From Paracoccus sulfuroxidans (GTDB lineage: Bacteria > Pseudomonadota > Alphaproteobacteria > Rhodobacterales > Rhodobacteraceae): a stretch of DNA of 64,000 bases. A program made the position numbers and the translations under genes. The notes below the pieces were generated by a model that saw only the letters and a program-made list of their open reading frames with translations, was not told the DNA's origin and ran no database searches. Of this stretch, positions 26,041-34,063 are shown piece after piece. The stretch covers positions 1-64,000 of the forward strand of contig NZ_VLKU01000010.1 of assembly GCF_007830335.1 (NCBI RefSeq). Direction: 5' to 3'. Position 1 is the stretch's first letter; each line of letters starts with the position of its first letter.

Positions 26041-27021
26041 TCACACCCCCGGAACGCGCAGAACATGGTCGGACACCGCAATCGACTGCGGCAGGATTCC
26101 CCGCTCGGCCAGCCAGTCGGCCGCCTTCTGGAAATCGGTCAGGAAATTGGCGTCATCGGCCTCGTAGAAGTTGTTCTTGCGGCCAAGGCTGACGAGGTGA
26201 TCGCGTACCGAGTCGTCGTATTTCGCCTCATTCTGGATCAGCTTTTCCGATTCCAGCGGGTTCTGGCTCATCCAGTTGCCCTCGATCTTGAAGGCATCGA
26301 TGACGGCGCGGACCAGATCGCCGTTCTCTTCAGCAAATTTGCGCTGCGTGACCAGCGAGGAATAGTCGATCAGGAAGTCGAGGTCCGTGCCCTCGAAGAA
26401 GATGTCCTTGGCATCGAATTGCTGGCGCGCGATGTCGACGGCGGGCGACCACATCGACCAGGCGTCCACCTTGCCCTGCCCAAAGGCGGGGGCGGCATCC
26501 GGCGGGTTCAGATAGACGAATTCCACCGCATCCCTCGGGACGTCGTTCTTTTCAAGCGCGGCGACGACAAGGAACTCACCCAAGCCCGAGCGGTTCACGG
26601 CGACCCGCTTGCCGACCAGATCCTTGACGCTGTCGATGCCGCTGTCCTTCTTGACGATGATCGCGGTCGAGCGTGGCGCGTAGACCAGAAACTGGGTGAA
26701 CACCAAGGGCGATCCGGCAAGGATCGCGGCCAGCGCGGGCGTGGTCGAGCCCCAGAAGCCGAAATCGGCGCTGCCGCCCACAACCGCCTGAAGCGACGGC
26801 GCGTGGTTCGGGAAGGGCCCCACCCATTCCACCTTGATGTCTTGCGCGGCGAGGTTCTTTTCAAACTCACCCCGTTGCTTGGAAATCTGGGTGATGCTGC
26901 CCTTGCCCCAGCCAACGCGAACGGTGTCGGTCGTGCGGGAAAGTGCCACGCCAGGCAGCAGGCTGGCCGCGCCAAGGGCAGCACCTGCTTGCAGCAGGCG
27001 GCGGCGGTTGAGGTTCGTCAT
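26041..27021 (-). CDS. ABC transporter substrate-binding protein, sulfonate/nitrate type (SsuA-like)
   Basis: A 326-residue periplasmic binding protein. The N-terminus NRRRLLQAGAALGAASLLPG is a twin-arginine signal. The mature protein has TDTVRVGWGKGS, an FEKNLAAQDIKVEWVGPFPNHAPSLQAVVGGSADFG segment, then GSPLVFTQFLVYAPRSTAIIV and FLVVAALEKNDV, matching SsuA/TauA-like proteins. It delivers an organosulfur compound to the permease encoded upstream. The gene sits 77 bases after the ATPase gene and just before the two oxygenases. The ligand is inferred from context only. Confidence 0.86.
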   Translation of the reverse strand: MTNLNRRRLLQAGAALGAASLLPGVALSRTTDTVRVGWGKGSITQISKQRGEFEKNLAAQDIKVEWVGPFPNHAPSLQAVVGGSADFGFWGSTTPALAAILAGSPLVFTQFLVYAPRSTAIIVKKDSGIDSVKDLVGKRVAVNRSGLGEFLVVAALEKNDVPRDAVEFVYLNPPDAAPAFGQGKVDAWSMWSPAVDIARQQFDAKDIFFEGTDLDFLIDYSSLVTQRKFAEENGDLVRAVIDAFKIEGNWMSQNPLESEKLIQNEAKYDDSVRDHLVSLGRKNNFYEADDANFLTDFQKAADWLAERGILPQSIAVSDHVLRVPGV

Positions 27022-27098
27022 GTCTTCTCTCCATCAGGCAAGCCGCGATCCGTCGCCCGAAAGGCGCTTTGCGGCAGTGTTTGGTTGTTCGGTCTGGC

Positions 27099-27794
27099 TC
27101 AGGCGGCGCGGCTGTCGCTCTCGACGCCCAGTTCTTTCAGCAGCTGTTCCCGCAGCGTGGTGGCGCTGGCGGCATCGGTCAGATAGCTGGCCGCGATCTC
27201 GCCGCCGCGCATCACCAGAATGCGGTCGGCGATAGCAACGGCCTCATCCACATCATGCGTCACCAGCAGAACACCGGGCTGATGACGCGCCACCAGCTTG
27301 CGGATCAGGACGTGCATCTTGATCCGGGTCAGCGCGTCGAGCGCGGCAAAGGGTTCATCGAGCAGCAGCAGGCGCGGCTCACGCACCAAGGCCCGGGCCA
27401 GCGCCACCCGCTGCGACTGACCGCCTGAGAGGTTTCGCGGCCAGTCGTCCTCGCGCCCCGCCAGGCCCACCTCTTGCAGCGCGGCCTCGGCCTTGGCCCG
27501 GCCTTCGGCGGTTTCCATGCCCAGGGCCACGTTCTGCCACAGGGGCGCCCAGGGCAGCAGCCGGTGTTCCTGAAACACCACGGCGGGCTGCGTCGGGCCG
27601 TCGATATGGCCGCCGTCCACAGGATCAAGGCCCGCCAATGCGCGCAAAAGTGTGGTCTTGCCGCAGCCGCTTTCCCCCAGCAGAGCGACGAATTCGCCCT
27701 TGCGGATGGTCAGATCCAGCCCGTTGATCACGACCCGGTCTCCATAGCGGCGGCGCAGATTGCGAACGGCCACCGCGATCTCGGTCGAACTCAT
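27099..27794 (-). CDS. ABC transporter ATPase, sulfonate/nitrate type (SsuB-like)
   Basis: A 231-residue ATPase. Motifs are in order: Walker A LLGESGCGKTTLLRALAGL, Q-loop VFQEHRLLPWAPLWQNVALG, signature LSGGQSQRVALARALV, Walker B LLLLDEPFAALD and H-loop LLVTHDVDEAVAIADRI. The HRLLPW Q-loop is typical of the nitrate/sulfonate/taurine group. The start is the ATG at 27794, which overlaps the permease stop (ATGA); an in-frame start further upstream would lie inside the permease gene. It powers import by the SsuC-like permease. Confidence 0.9.
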   Translation of the reverse strand: MSSTEIAVAVRNLRRRYGDRVVINGLDLTIRKGEFVALLGESGCGKTTLLRALAGLDPVDGGHIDGPTQPAVVFQEHRLLPWAPLWQNVALGMETAEGRAKAEAALQEVGLAGREDDWPRNLSGGQSQRVALARALVREPRLLLLDEPFAALDALTRIKMHVLIRKLVARHQPGVLLVTHDVDEAVAIADRILVMRGGEIAASYLTDAASATTLREQLLKELGVESDSRAA

Positions 27795-28636
27795 TTGCGG
27801 GCCTCTTTCGTATAATTCGGGTGCCATTCCAGCAACCGCCGCTCCAGATAGCGGGCGAGGCTGTCGGCAAAGACGCCGATCGCGGCATAGATCAGCACGG
27901 TCAGGACGATCACATTGGTCTGCAGGAATTCCCGTGCATCCATGGCGAGAAAGCCGATGCCGCGGGTGGTCGCGATGGTTTCGGCAATCACCAGAGCCAG
28001 CCAGGCCGTCGCCAGCGAATAGCGCACGCCGGTCAGGATCGAGGGCATCGCGCCGGGCAGGATGATCCGCCGGACGGTCTCGAGCCGCGTGAGGCCCGTG
28101 ACGCGGGCAAGCTCCAGCAGTTTCGGATCGACCTGCCGGATGCCCAGCACCGTGTTGATGTAGATCGGGAACAGAACCGCCAGCGACACAAGGAAGATCT
28201 TGCCGCTTTCATCGACGCCGAACCACACGATTACCAAAGGCAGCAGCGCCAGAAACGGGATCGCCCGGATCATCTGGATCGAGCGGTCCAGCAGCGCCTC
28301 GGCCACGCGGGAAAAGCCCACGAAGATACCAAGAAGGAAGCCGATGCTGCCGCCGATGGCAAAGCCGATGACCGCGCGCGCCAGACTTGCGCCAAGATGC
28401 TTGGGCAATTCGCCCGACACGATCAGCTCCCACGAGGTCCGGGCAACCGCACTTGGCGCGGGCAGGACCTGCGCCGAAATCAGACCGGCGCGGCTCGCGG
28501 CTTCCCAAACCAGCAGGATCCCGAGCGGAGCGATCCATGACAGCGCCAGAAGCTGCCGTTCGCGATTGACCGCGCGAGATGGCGTCGGTGCGGATGGCTC
28601 GGGAAGCGCCCGGCGATCCGTCAAATCCATTGTCAT
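27791..28636 (-). CDS. ABC transporter permease, sulfonate/nitrate type (SsuC-like)
   Basis: A 281-residue inner-membrane protein with about six TM helices. The EAA loop for ATPase contact is visible as LELARVTGLTRLETVRRIILPGAMPSILTGVRYSLATAW, followed by LVIAETIATTRGIGFLAMDAREFLQTNVI, the typical SsuC/TauC signature. It is the first gene of the six-gene organosulfur operon that runs to 21861. The promoter must lie in 28637-28795, which it shares with the divergent membrane-protein region; no clear activator site was identified. The ATG at 28636 is followed by another in-frame ATG two codons later. Confidence 0.9.
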   Translation of the reverse strand: MTMDLTDRRALPEPSAPTPSRAVNRERQLLALSWIAPLGILLVWEAASRAGLISAQVLPAPSAVARTSWELIVSGELPKHLGASLARAVIGFAIGGSIGFLLGIFVGFSRVAEALLDRSIQMIRAIPFLALLPLVIVWFGVDESGKIFLVSLAVLFPIYINTVLGIRQVDPKLLELARVTGLTRLETVRRIILPGAMPSILTGVRYSLATAWLALVIAETIATTRGIGFLAMDAREFLQTNVIVLTVLIYAAIGVFADSLARYLERRLLEWHPNYTKEARK

Positions 28637-28795
28637 TGTGCCTCATTTCCGCCGCTCGCCTCGTCTCGAGAGGCGAGCACCATATCACGATCAGTATTGT
28701 CGTTATTATTCACGGCGGCTCGGCAGTGGCCATTCCAAAGACAAGAGGCACAGGAGAAGAGGTTTCTATCCAGCTCAGCCGAAACAGGATGAAAA

Positions 28796-29065
28796 ATGCT
28801 TCGCAAAAAGAGCGCTGCCGCTGAGGTCTCGAGGGTGCGCTCCCCTGGTTGCGCCTGTGCTCGGGAACCCATTACGCGGGGAATAGCGCAAATGCAGGGC
28901 AAGGTCGCGGGCTTTGCGGGTCCACTTGCCGGTGCATTGACTGTTGCGGTCACGACACCCGCACCGGCCATTCTGGAAGTCTCCATCGGAGTCGGCGTAT
29001 CTATTGCAGTTGGATGTGTGCTCGACAAACTTGACTGGAGGAGTTCGGGGGCCGGGGCACTAGAC
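28796..29065 (+). other. In-frame upstream segment, possible small hydrophobic protein or effector tail
   Basis: The frame upstream of the membrane protein at 29066 is open from 28796. From 28892 it codes a credible hydrophobic peptide: MQGKVAGFAGPLAGALTVAV, then EVSIGVGVSIAVGCVLDKLDW. The glycine-rich helix followed by LDKLDW resembles the C-terminal ends of some polymorphic-toxin or type VI effector proteins, whose neighbours are often membrane proteins. It could be part of the next gene, a separate short gene or a relic. No ribosome site decides this. Confidence 0.3.
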
Positions 29066-29851
29066 ATGACTTCAAAGAAAGACCTCACTCCGCTTGAAGA
29101 GCATACGAACTTGTTTCGCTTCAGCGGATGGGTCTTCCTTGGGATCCCCGTGATTGTCTCGTTCCTCGCCTATTTTGCGCCGAACTCGCGCGGCGTCGTG
29201 ATCGGGCTGTTGTTCCTGTTGCCCCTGATCCTTCATCTTCCGCTTTGGCTTAAGCTACGCGACCCGACAAAACTGCGCCCTTCCCTGCTTGCCGGTCTGC
29301 TGCTGGAAACTGTTGTCCTGACAGGATTGGCCTTCGTGTCACTGACTATCGCCTATCTGTCACCCTCAGACCCGTTTTTCTGGCGGCTTCTGCTGCTGCA
29401 AATGACGCTGATTGGTGCGGGGCTCCTCTCTGGCCTGATCAAGCACGACGCCAAGGCTTTGCAGAAAAACCAGCGCGCCCGTCACAAGATTGAACCGGGT
29501 CACGTGCTGATCCGGAAAAGGCCCAGTGCAATCTATGGGTTCCGTAAGGCGACAGGATCGTTTCTGTTCGATTGGGGGGCCAAAGTGATCTATGGGGTCT
29601 ATGCCGTGCTGGCCGTCGTTGGCGCGATTTTCGGCGGCGCGACGGGCCTCATCCTCGTGCGGCTGATCGGACCGATGCCGGGCACGGGACTCGACCGTCA
29701 CATGACGGGAATGACCTTGTTGGGGCTGCTGGCCCTGCCCTTCATCGGCTATGTCCTGCCCGCATTCTATCGCACCTGGATCGGCCTGTGCCGGATCGAG
29801 CGCGCGGCCGGTCACCCCAGCGCAAAGGTCACCTACACGTGGGAGCGGTGA
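29066..29851 (+). CDS. Multi-pass membrane protein of unknown function
   Basis: A 261-residue protein with about six hydrophobic segments: SGWVFLGIPVIVSFLAYF, GVVIGLLFLLPLILHLPLWL, LLETVVLTGLAFVSLTIAYL, LLLLQMTLIGAGLLSGLI, VIYGVYAVLAVVGAIFGGA and MTLLGLLALPFIGYVLPAFY. A basic cytoplasmic loop (KNQRARHKIEPGHVLIRKRP) lies in the middle. The family is not recognised. The start is uncertain: ATG at 29066 is chosen because hydrophilic residues MTSKKDLTPLEEHTN make a normal N-terminus, but the frame is open 90 codons further upstream, with a GGAGGAG site at 29037-29043. If the upstream piece is an effector tail, this could be an immunity-like protein; that is speculation. Confidence 0.55.
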   Translation: MTSKKDLTPLEEHTNLFRFSGWVFLGIPVIVSFLAYFAPNSRGVVIGLLFLLPLILHLPLWLKLRDPTKLRPSLLAGLLLETVVLTGLAFVSLTIAYLSPSDPFFWRLLLLQMTLIGAGLLSGLIKHDAKALQKNQRARHKIEPGHVLIRKRPSAIYGFRKATGSFLFDWGAKVIYGVYAVLAVVGAIFGGATGLILVRLIGPMPGTGLDRHMTGMTLLGLLALPFIGYVLPAFYRTWIGLCRIERAAGHPSAKVTYTWER

Positions 29852-29913
29852 TAGATCCTGATCGAGCAATACGCCCCATTTTTGGGCGGCACCGATAAAA
29901 TTTGGTAGCGGCG

Positions 29914-30036
29914 CTGGCGCTGAACGTGAACAACGTCTTCGACAAGGCCTATTATTCGACCATCGGCACGCCCGGCGGCGGGAACTGGTATGGTGAGCCG
30001 CGCAATGCCACTTTGACGCTGCGCGGGCTGTTCTGA
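29914..30036 (+). pseudogene. C-terminal fragment of a TonB-dependent siderophore receptor
   Basis: It reads ALNVNNVFDKAYYSTIGTP, then GGNWYGEPRNATLTLRGLF, stop. This is the last beta-strand pair of a TonB-dependent receptor, ending in the expected Phe. Nothing of the plug or barrel precedes it. It lies 500 bases before the intact receptor gene at 30536 and is a different paralogue, since the ends differ in sequence. It is another sign of lost iron-uptake genes in this window. Confidence 0.8.
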
Positions 30037-30060
30037 TCAGATCGCCATCGCGAGTTTCGC

Positions 30061-30336
30061 CTAGTCCAGTGGAACAAGAGTGACGGCGCACTCGTCATTC
30101 GTATTCAGCCCGCTTTGCAGGCATTGCGGGGCCGTCAGGTTGAAGAAAAACACATCCGACCCTTTTCCCCAGGGTCGGATATTGCGCCGGAACGGCCCTG
30201 TTTCATTCAGAAACACATCGGCGGGAAAGGCTTTTGTGCGGCCCTCGACATGTTCGGGTTTCACGACGATATAGCGCGGCAGAAACTCTTCCTTGCGAAG
30301 AACTCTGGTCTTGAAGCTCGTCTTTTGGGCGCTCAT
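30061..30336 (-). CDS. Small protein of unknown function
   Basis: About 91 residues: MSAQKTSFKTRVLRKEEFLPRYIVV, then FPADVFLNETGPFRRNIRPWGKGSDVFFFNLTAPQC and a C-terminal DECAVTLVPL. The alternation of short strands and the LNETGPFRRNIRPWG segment suggest a small beta-barrel fold. I do not recognise the family. It is divergent from the metal operon at 30536. An upstream in-frame ATG at 30378 is possible; the ATG at 30336 is preferred for a normal polar N-terminus. Two palindromes (30374-30398 and 30408-30422) lie between it and the receptor gene and could control both. Confidence 0.55.
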   Translation of the reverse strand: MSAQKTSFKTRVLRKEEFLPRYIVVKPEHVEGRTKAFPADVFLNETGPFRRNIRPWGKGSDVFFFNLTAPQCLQSGLNTNDECAVTLVPLD

Positions 30337-30373
30337 GGCGACATCACCATCATCTATTTTCGAAGCGCTATTC

Positions 30374-30398
30374 GGCAAAGGCGACTAAATCCTTTGCC
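30374..30398. promoter_or_regulatory. Inverted repeat, 8-bp arms, upstream of divergent small gene
   Basis: GGCAAAGG (30374-30381) and CCTTTGCC (30391-30398) are exact inverted copies with a 9-base centre. There is no T-run on either side, so an operator is more likely than a terminator. Confidence 0.4.
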
Positions 30399-30407
30399 GC
30401 CCCACGT

Positions 30408-30422
30408 TGCAACAATGTTGCA
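30408..30422. promoter_or_regulatory. 15-base palindrome upstream of the metal-uptake locus
   Basis: TGCAAC-AAT-GTTGCA is a perfect palindrome apart from its 3-base centre, 114 bases before the TonB-receptor start. Its size and AT-containing core suit a Fur-superfamily or other dimeric metal regulator. No match to a specific Zur, Mur or Irr consensus is claimed. Confidence 0.45.
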
Positions 30423-30535
30423 GTTTCCGCCCGGGCAAAAGAATTTCGCTTGATCTGAAACCCTTGGCGCGGCATAGCGCATCAATTCGCCAGCGCATCG
30501 CAAGCAATTCCACAACCTGAAAACGGGATTGCGAC

Positions 30536-32713
30536 ATGATGGTGCGACCATTTTCCCCTGCCGCGCTGATGCGGCTTACGACGGCGATCGGCTCGGGCAT
30601 TGTCCTTCTGGCGACCTCGGCCCATGCACAGGACACCACTGACAGCGAGACGATCACGCTGGATACCGTGGTCATCACCGCCGCCCCCGCCACCACAACC
30701 GAAGGCAGCGACAGCTGGACGACCGAGTGGATGCGCTCGGCCACGGGGCTGGTTCTAAGCCAGAAGGAAACGCCGCAATCGACCAGCGTGCTGACCTATG
30801 AGCAGATGAAGGACCGCAACATCACGACCGTCGCGCAGACGATGAGCGCGGCGACCGGGATCACGGTTCAGGCCTTCGAAAGCGACCGCATCAACTATTA
30901 CTCGCGCGGCTTCAACATCGACGCCTATCAATATGACGGCGTGCCGATCCCGCGCGATGGCGTCTGGCAATTCGGCGACAACAACCCGGACATGGCGCTT
31001 TATGACCATGTCGAGATCGTGCGCGGCGCGACCGGCCTGATGCAGGGCGCGGGTGAGCCCGGGGCCTCGATCAACTTCATCCGCAAACGCCCGACCGAGG
31101 AGGCGCAGAACGAGGTCTCTGTCTCGCTGGCCTCTCCCAAGGGTGGGCGGGTGCAGTCCGACATGTCGGGTCCGCTGAACGAAAACGGCACGATCCGCGG
31201 GCGGCTGATCGGCGTGTATGACAGCCGCGATGGCTCGCTCGACGGTTATCACAAGGACAAATATGTCCTCTATGGCACGCTGGAAGCGGATCTGACCGAA
31301 AACACCCTGCTGCGCACCGGGCTCAGCTATCAGAAGACCAAGGGCGACGGCGTGACCTGGGGCGGCCTGCCCCCCTTCTATGCCGATGGCGGCTTGATCG
31401 ACTGGCCCGAGGGAACCTCGAACGGGACCGACTGGACCTATATCGACACCAAACGGACCGAGGCCTTCGCCTCGCTGGAGCATGTGTTCCAGAACAACTG
31501 GACCGGACGGCTGGTGCTGACCCATGTGCGCAACGACATGGATTCGCAGCTCGCCTGGATTTATGGCGCGCCTGACCGCGTCACCGGCGAAGGCATGCAG
31601 GGCTACGGCACGCGCTATGACGGCGGCTATCGCCAGACCAACCTGAATGCTATGCTGAATGGCGATTTCGAAGCCTTCGGCCAGACCCATCAATTCGTGC
31701 TGGGCGCCATGGCCTCGCGCGGCAAGGGCACCTATTACGGCTATGGCTCGGGCGCGACCTTCCCGGTCAACATCCACAACCTGAACGGCAACTACCCGCG
31801 ACCGCAGCTGTCGGATGAGGCGCAATTCACCTCGGAAAGCGAAGCGCGGCAATATGCAATCTACGGCACCGGGCAGTTCAGCGTCAGCGACCGGCTGAAG
31901 CTGCTGGCAGGCGCGCGCGTCAACTGGTGGGACGGCAGCGAGGGCGACGGTCAGACGACGTCGGCCTCTTACAAGCTGTCGGGCGAGGTGTCGCCCTATG
32001 TGGGTTTCACCTATGACATCAACCCGACCTACACCGCCTATGGCAGCATCGCGACCATCTACAAGCCGCAGTTGGTGCAGGACGCGGACCGGCAATATCT
32101 GCCGCCGACCTATGGCTATAACTATGAGCTGGGGGTGAAGGGCGATCTGCTGGATGGCGGGTTGTTCGCCTCGGCCGCGATCTTCTACACCAAGCAGAAG
32201 GATGTCGCCGAATATGTCGAATATATCCCAGCCGAGAATCGCAGCATCTATCGCAGCATCGACGGCACCGAGACCCGTGGCTTCGAGCTTGAGGTCGCAG
32301 GCGCAATCAATGACCGCTGGAACGTCTCTGGCGGCTATACCTTCCGCATCTCGAAGGACAAGGACGGGGTCGAGCTTTACACCGACCAGCCGCGCCATAC
32401 GCTGAAGCTGGCGACCGACTATCGCGTGGCTGGCCTCTTGGACGACAAGCTGACCGTCGGCGGCGCGATGCGCTGGCAGAGCGCGACCGAAAGCATGAAG
32501 TTCGCATCCGAGGTCGAGCTGCCCAGCGTCCATCAGGGCTCTTACACCGTGTTCGACCTGAACGCCTCTTATGAGCTGAACGACAAGACCGAGCTGTCGC
32601 TGAGCGTGAACAATATCCTCGACAAGAAATACTATGCGACCACCGGCTTCTACGACACCGTCGTCTATGGCGAGGGCCGCACCGCCGATCTGACGCTGCG
32701 CGCCAAGTTCTGA
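30536..32713 (+). CDS. TonB-dependent siderophore/metallophore receptor
   Basis: A 725-residue outer-membrane receptor of the FpvA/FhuE type. It has a signal peptide (residues 1-31, ending ATSAHA), a TonB box region TLDTVVITA at about 40-48, a plug domain with VLTYEQMKDRNITTVAQTM, GITVQAFESDRINYYSRGFNI, YDGVPIPRDG and YDHVEIVRGATGLMQGAGEPGASINFIRKRP, and a 22-stranded barrel ending NNILDKKYYATTGFYD and TADLTLRAKF (C-terminal Phe). No signalling domain is present. It is first in a nine-gene locus with a PepSY protein and a Zn/Mn-type ABC transporter, so the cargo may be a metal-metallophore complex and not necessarily ferric siderophore. A strong hairpin follows the stop. Confidence 0.93.
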   Translation: MMVRPFSPAALMRLTTAIGSGIVLLATSAHAQDTTDSETITLDTVVITAAPATTTEGSDSWTTEWMRSATGLVLSQKETPQSTSVLTYEQMKDRNITTVAQTMSAATGITVQAFESDRINYYSRGFNIDAYQYDGVPIPRDGVWQFGDNNPDMALYDHVEIVRGATGLMQGAGEPGASINFIRKRPTEEAQNEVSVSLASPKGGRVQSDMSGPLNENGTIRGRLIGVYDSRDGSLDGYHKDKYVLYGTLEADLTENTLLRTGLSYQKTKGDGVTWGGLPPFYADGGLIDWPEGTSNGTDWTYIDTKRTEAFASLEHVFQNNWTGRLVLTHVRNDMDSQLAWIYGAPDRVTGEGMQGYGTRYDGGYRQTNLNAMLNGDFEAFGQTHQFVLGAMASRGKGTYYGYGSGATFPVNIHNLNGNYPRPQLSDEAQFTSESEARQYAIYGTGQFSVSDRLKLLAGARVNWWDGSEGDGQTTSASYKLSGEVSPYVGFTYDINPTYTAYGSIATIYKPQLVQDADRQYLPPTYGYNYELGVKGDLLDGGLFASAAIFYTKQKDVAEYVEYIPAENRSIYRSIDGTETRGFELEVAGAINDRWNVSGGYTFRISKDKDGVELYTDQPRHTLKLATDYRVAGLLDDKLTVGGAMRWQSATESMKFASEVELPSVHQGSYTVFDLNASYELNDKTELSLSVNNILDKKYYATTGFYDTVVYGEGRTADLTLRAKF

Positions 32714-32721
32714 TCCCATCT

Positions 32722-32747
32722 GGGCCCGCGGCAGGTGTCGCGGGCCC
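32722..32747 (+). terminator. Hairpin after the TonB-receptor gene (terminator or attenuator)
   Basis: GGGCCCGCG and CGCGGGCCC form a perfect 9-bp stem with an 8-base loop, starting 9 bases after the receptor stop. No T-run follows, so it probably attenuates or protects the upstream mRNA, giving more receptor than transporter. The downstream genes may also have their own promoter in 32750-32850. Confidence 0.5.
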
Positions 32748-32854
32748 GGCTTCGCCCAATGGTCGGACCTGTCGAAAAACGGTCGACGAATCTTTATCCG
32801 ACTATTATTGTCAGTTAAATTTCACCGCATGTGAACTCGACCGGGAAGATGCTC

Positions 32855-34063
32855 ATGTCCGATGCAGCAGCAAGGCCTGAGGCCACCAAGGCCAAGACGC
32901 GCAAGAAGGGCGGGATGGCCCGTTTGTGGCTGTTGCTGCACGGCTGGCTGGCGCTGCCGATCTGGGCCTATGTCTTCTTCATCTGCGTGACCGGCACGAT
33001 TGCCACCATCACGCATGAGATCCAGTGGCTCTCGAACCCCGAGATCCGCGCGACCCGCCCGGCGGGCGTCGAGGAACGGCTTGGCGCGGATGCGTTGGCG
33101 GCTGCGGTGATGGAACAGCAGCCGGGGGCGCGGCTGCAAAGCATCTCCTGGCCGGTCGAGCGTCACTTCGCGACCAATGTGCGCGTGACCGATCAGAACG
33201 GCGAAAGCCGCAGCCTTTACGTCAATCCCTATGATGGCAAGGTGCAGGGCGAGCAGCCGACGGTCGATCTGCGCTATTTCACCCGTGCGCTGCATGGCTG
33301 GCTGTTTGCGCCCTGGACCAGCGGCTATTCTTGGGGCTGGTATGCGGTGACGATCCTTGGCATCCCGATGCTGGGATCGCTGATCACCGGCATCCTCGTA
33401 TACAAGAAATTCTGGCGCGCCTATTTCAAGCCGCGCCTGCGCATCGGCAAAGGTGCGCGCACCTTCTGGGGCGATTTCCACCGCTTGGCCGGGATCTGGT
33501 CCATCCCCTTCATCTTCATCATCGGCCTTAGCGCGACCTGGTTTCTGGTCGAGGCGATCCTGTCGGACAGCGGCGTCACGCTGTCGACGGCGGGCATTCC
33601 GACCGTGCTGGAGCGCAATGTCATCCCCGAGGTTTCGCTGCAAAGCGACCTGCCCCCGCTCAGCCTTGATGCGACGATTGCCGCCGCGCAGGCCGCCCAT
33701 CCGGGGCTGCGGGTCGACAGCATCTTCCTGCCCTCGAACGCCTTCTCTCCGGTTGATCTCTTCGGCCGCGCCTCGATCCCGCTGTTTTCCGAAAGCGCCT
33801 CGGTCAACCCCTACAGCGGCGAGGTCGTGAAAGTGCGCGGCATGGGCGATCAGACCGTGGTCGAACTGGTCACCGGCTCGATGTATCCGCTTCATTTCGG
33901 CGATTTCATGGGCGTCTGGCTGAAGGTGATCTATTTCCTCTTCGGCCTGCTTCTGTCGATGATGGTGCTGTCGGGCATGCTGATCTGGACCAAGCGCACC
34001 ACCAAGGAAACCAAGGCCTTCGTGCAGGAACGCCGCGCCCCGCAGCTGGAGCCGGGGGAATGA
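32855..34063 (+). CDS. PepSY-associated TM protein, possible metallophore reductase
   Basis: A 402-residue inner-membrane protein with four TM segments (LWLLLHGWLALPIWAYVFFICVTG; SWGWYAVTILGIPMLGSLITGIL; RLAGIWSIPFIFIIGLSATWFLVE; VIYFLFGLLLSMMVLSGMLIWT). Periplasmic PepSY-like domains with VNPYDGKV and VNPYSGEV lie between them. Conserved His residues occur at membrane edges (LLHGW, ALHGW, DFHRLAGIW, YPLHFGDF), as in PiuB/FsrB-like proteins that are thought to reduce ferric siderophores. A reductive release step in the periplasm is therefore plausible. The ATG at 32855 follows GGGAAG at a 6-base gap; in-frame starts at 32849 and GTG 32831 are less likely. The stop overlaps the next start. Confidence 0.85.
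   Translation: MSDAAARPEATKAKTRKKGGMARLWLLLHGWLALPIWAYVFFICVTGTIATITHEIQWLSNPEIRATRPAGVEERLGADALAAAVMEQQPGARLQSISWPVERHFATNVRVTDQNGESRSLYVNPYDGKVQGEQPTVDLRYFTRALHGWLFAPWTSGYSWGWYAVTILGIPMLGSLITGILVYKKFWRAYFKPRLRIGKGARTFWGDFHRLAGIWSIPFIFIIGLSATWFLVEAILSDSGVTLSTAGIPTVLERNVIPEVSLQSDLPPLSLDATIAAAQAAHPGLRVDSIFLPSNAFSPVDLFGRASIPLFSESASVNPYSGEVVKVRGMGDQTVVELVTGSMYPLHFGDFMGVWLKVIYFLFGLLLSMMVLSGMLIWTKRTTKETKAFVQERRAPQLEPGE

Noticed and set aside
30755..32719. 654-codon open frame antisense to the TonB receptor
   Set aside because: The receptor frame has plug, barrel and terminal Phe; the antisense product has no recognisable domain.
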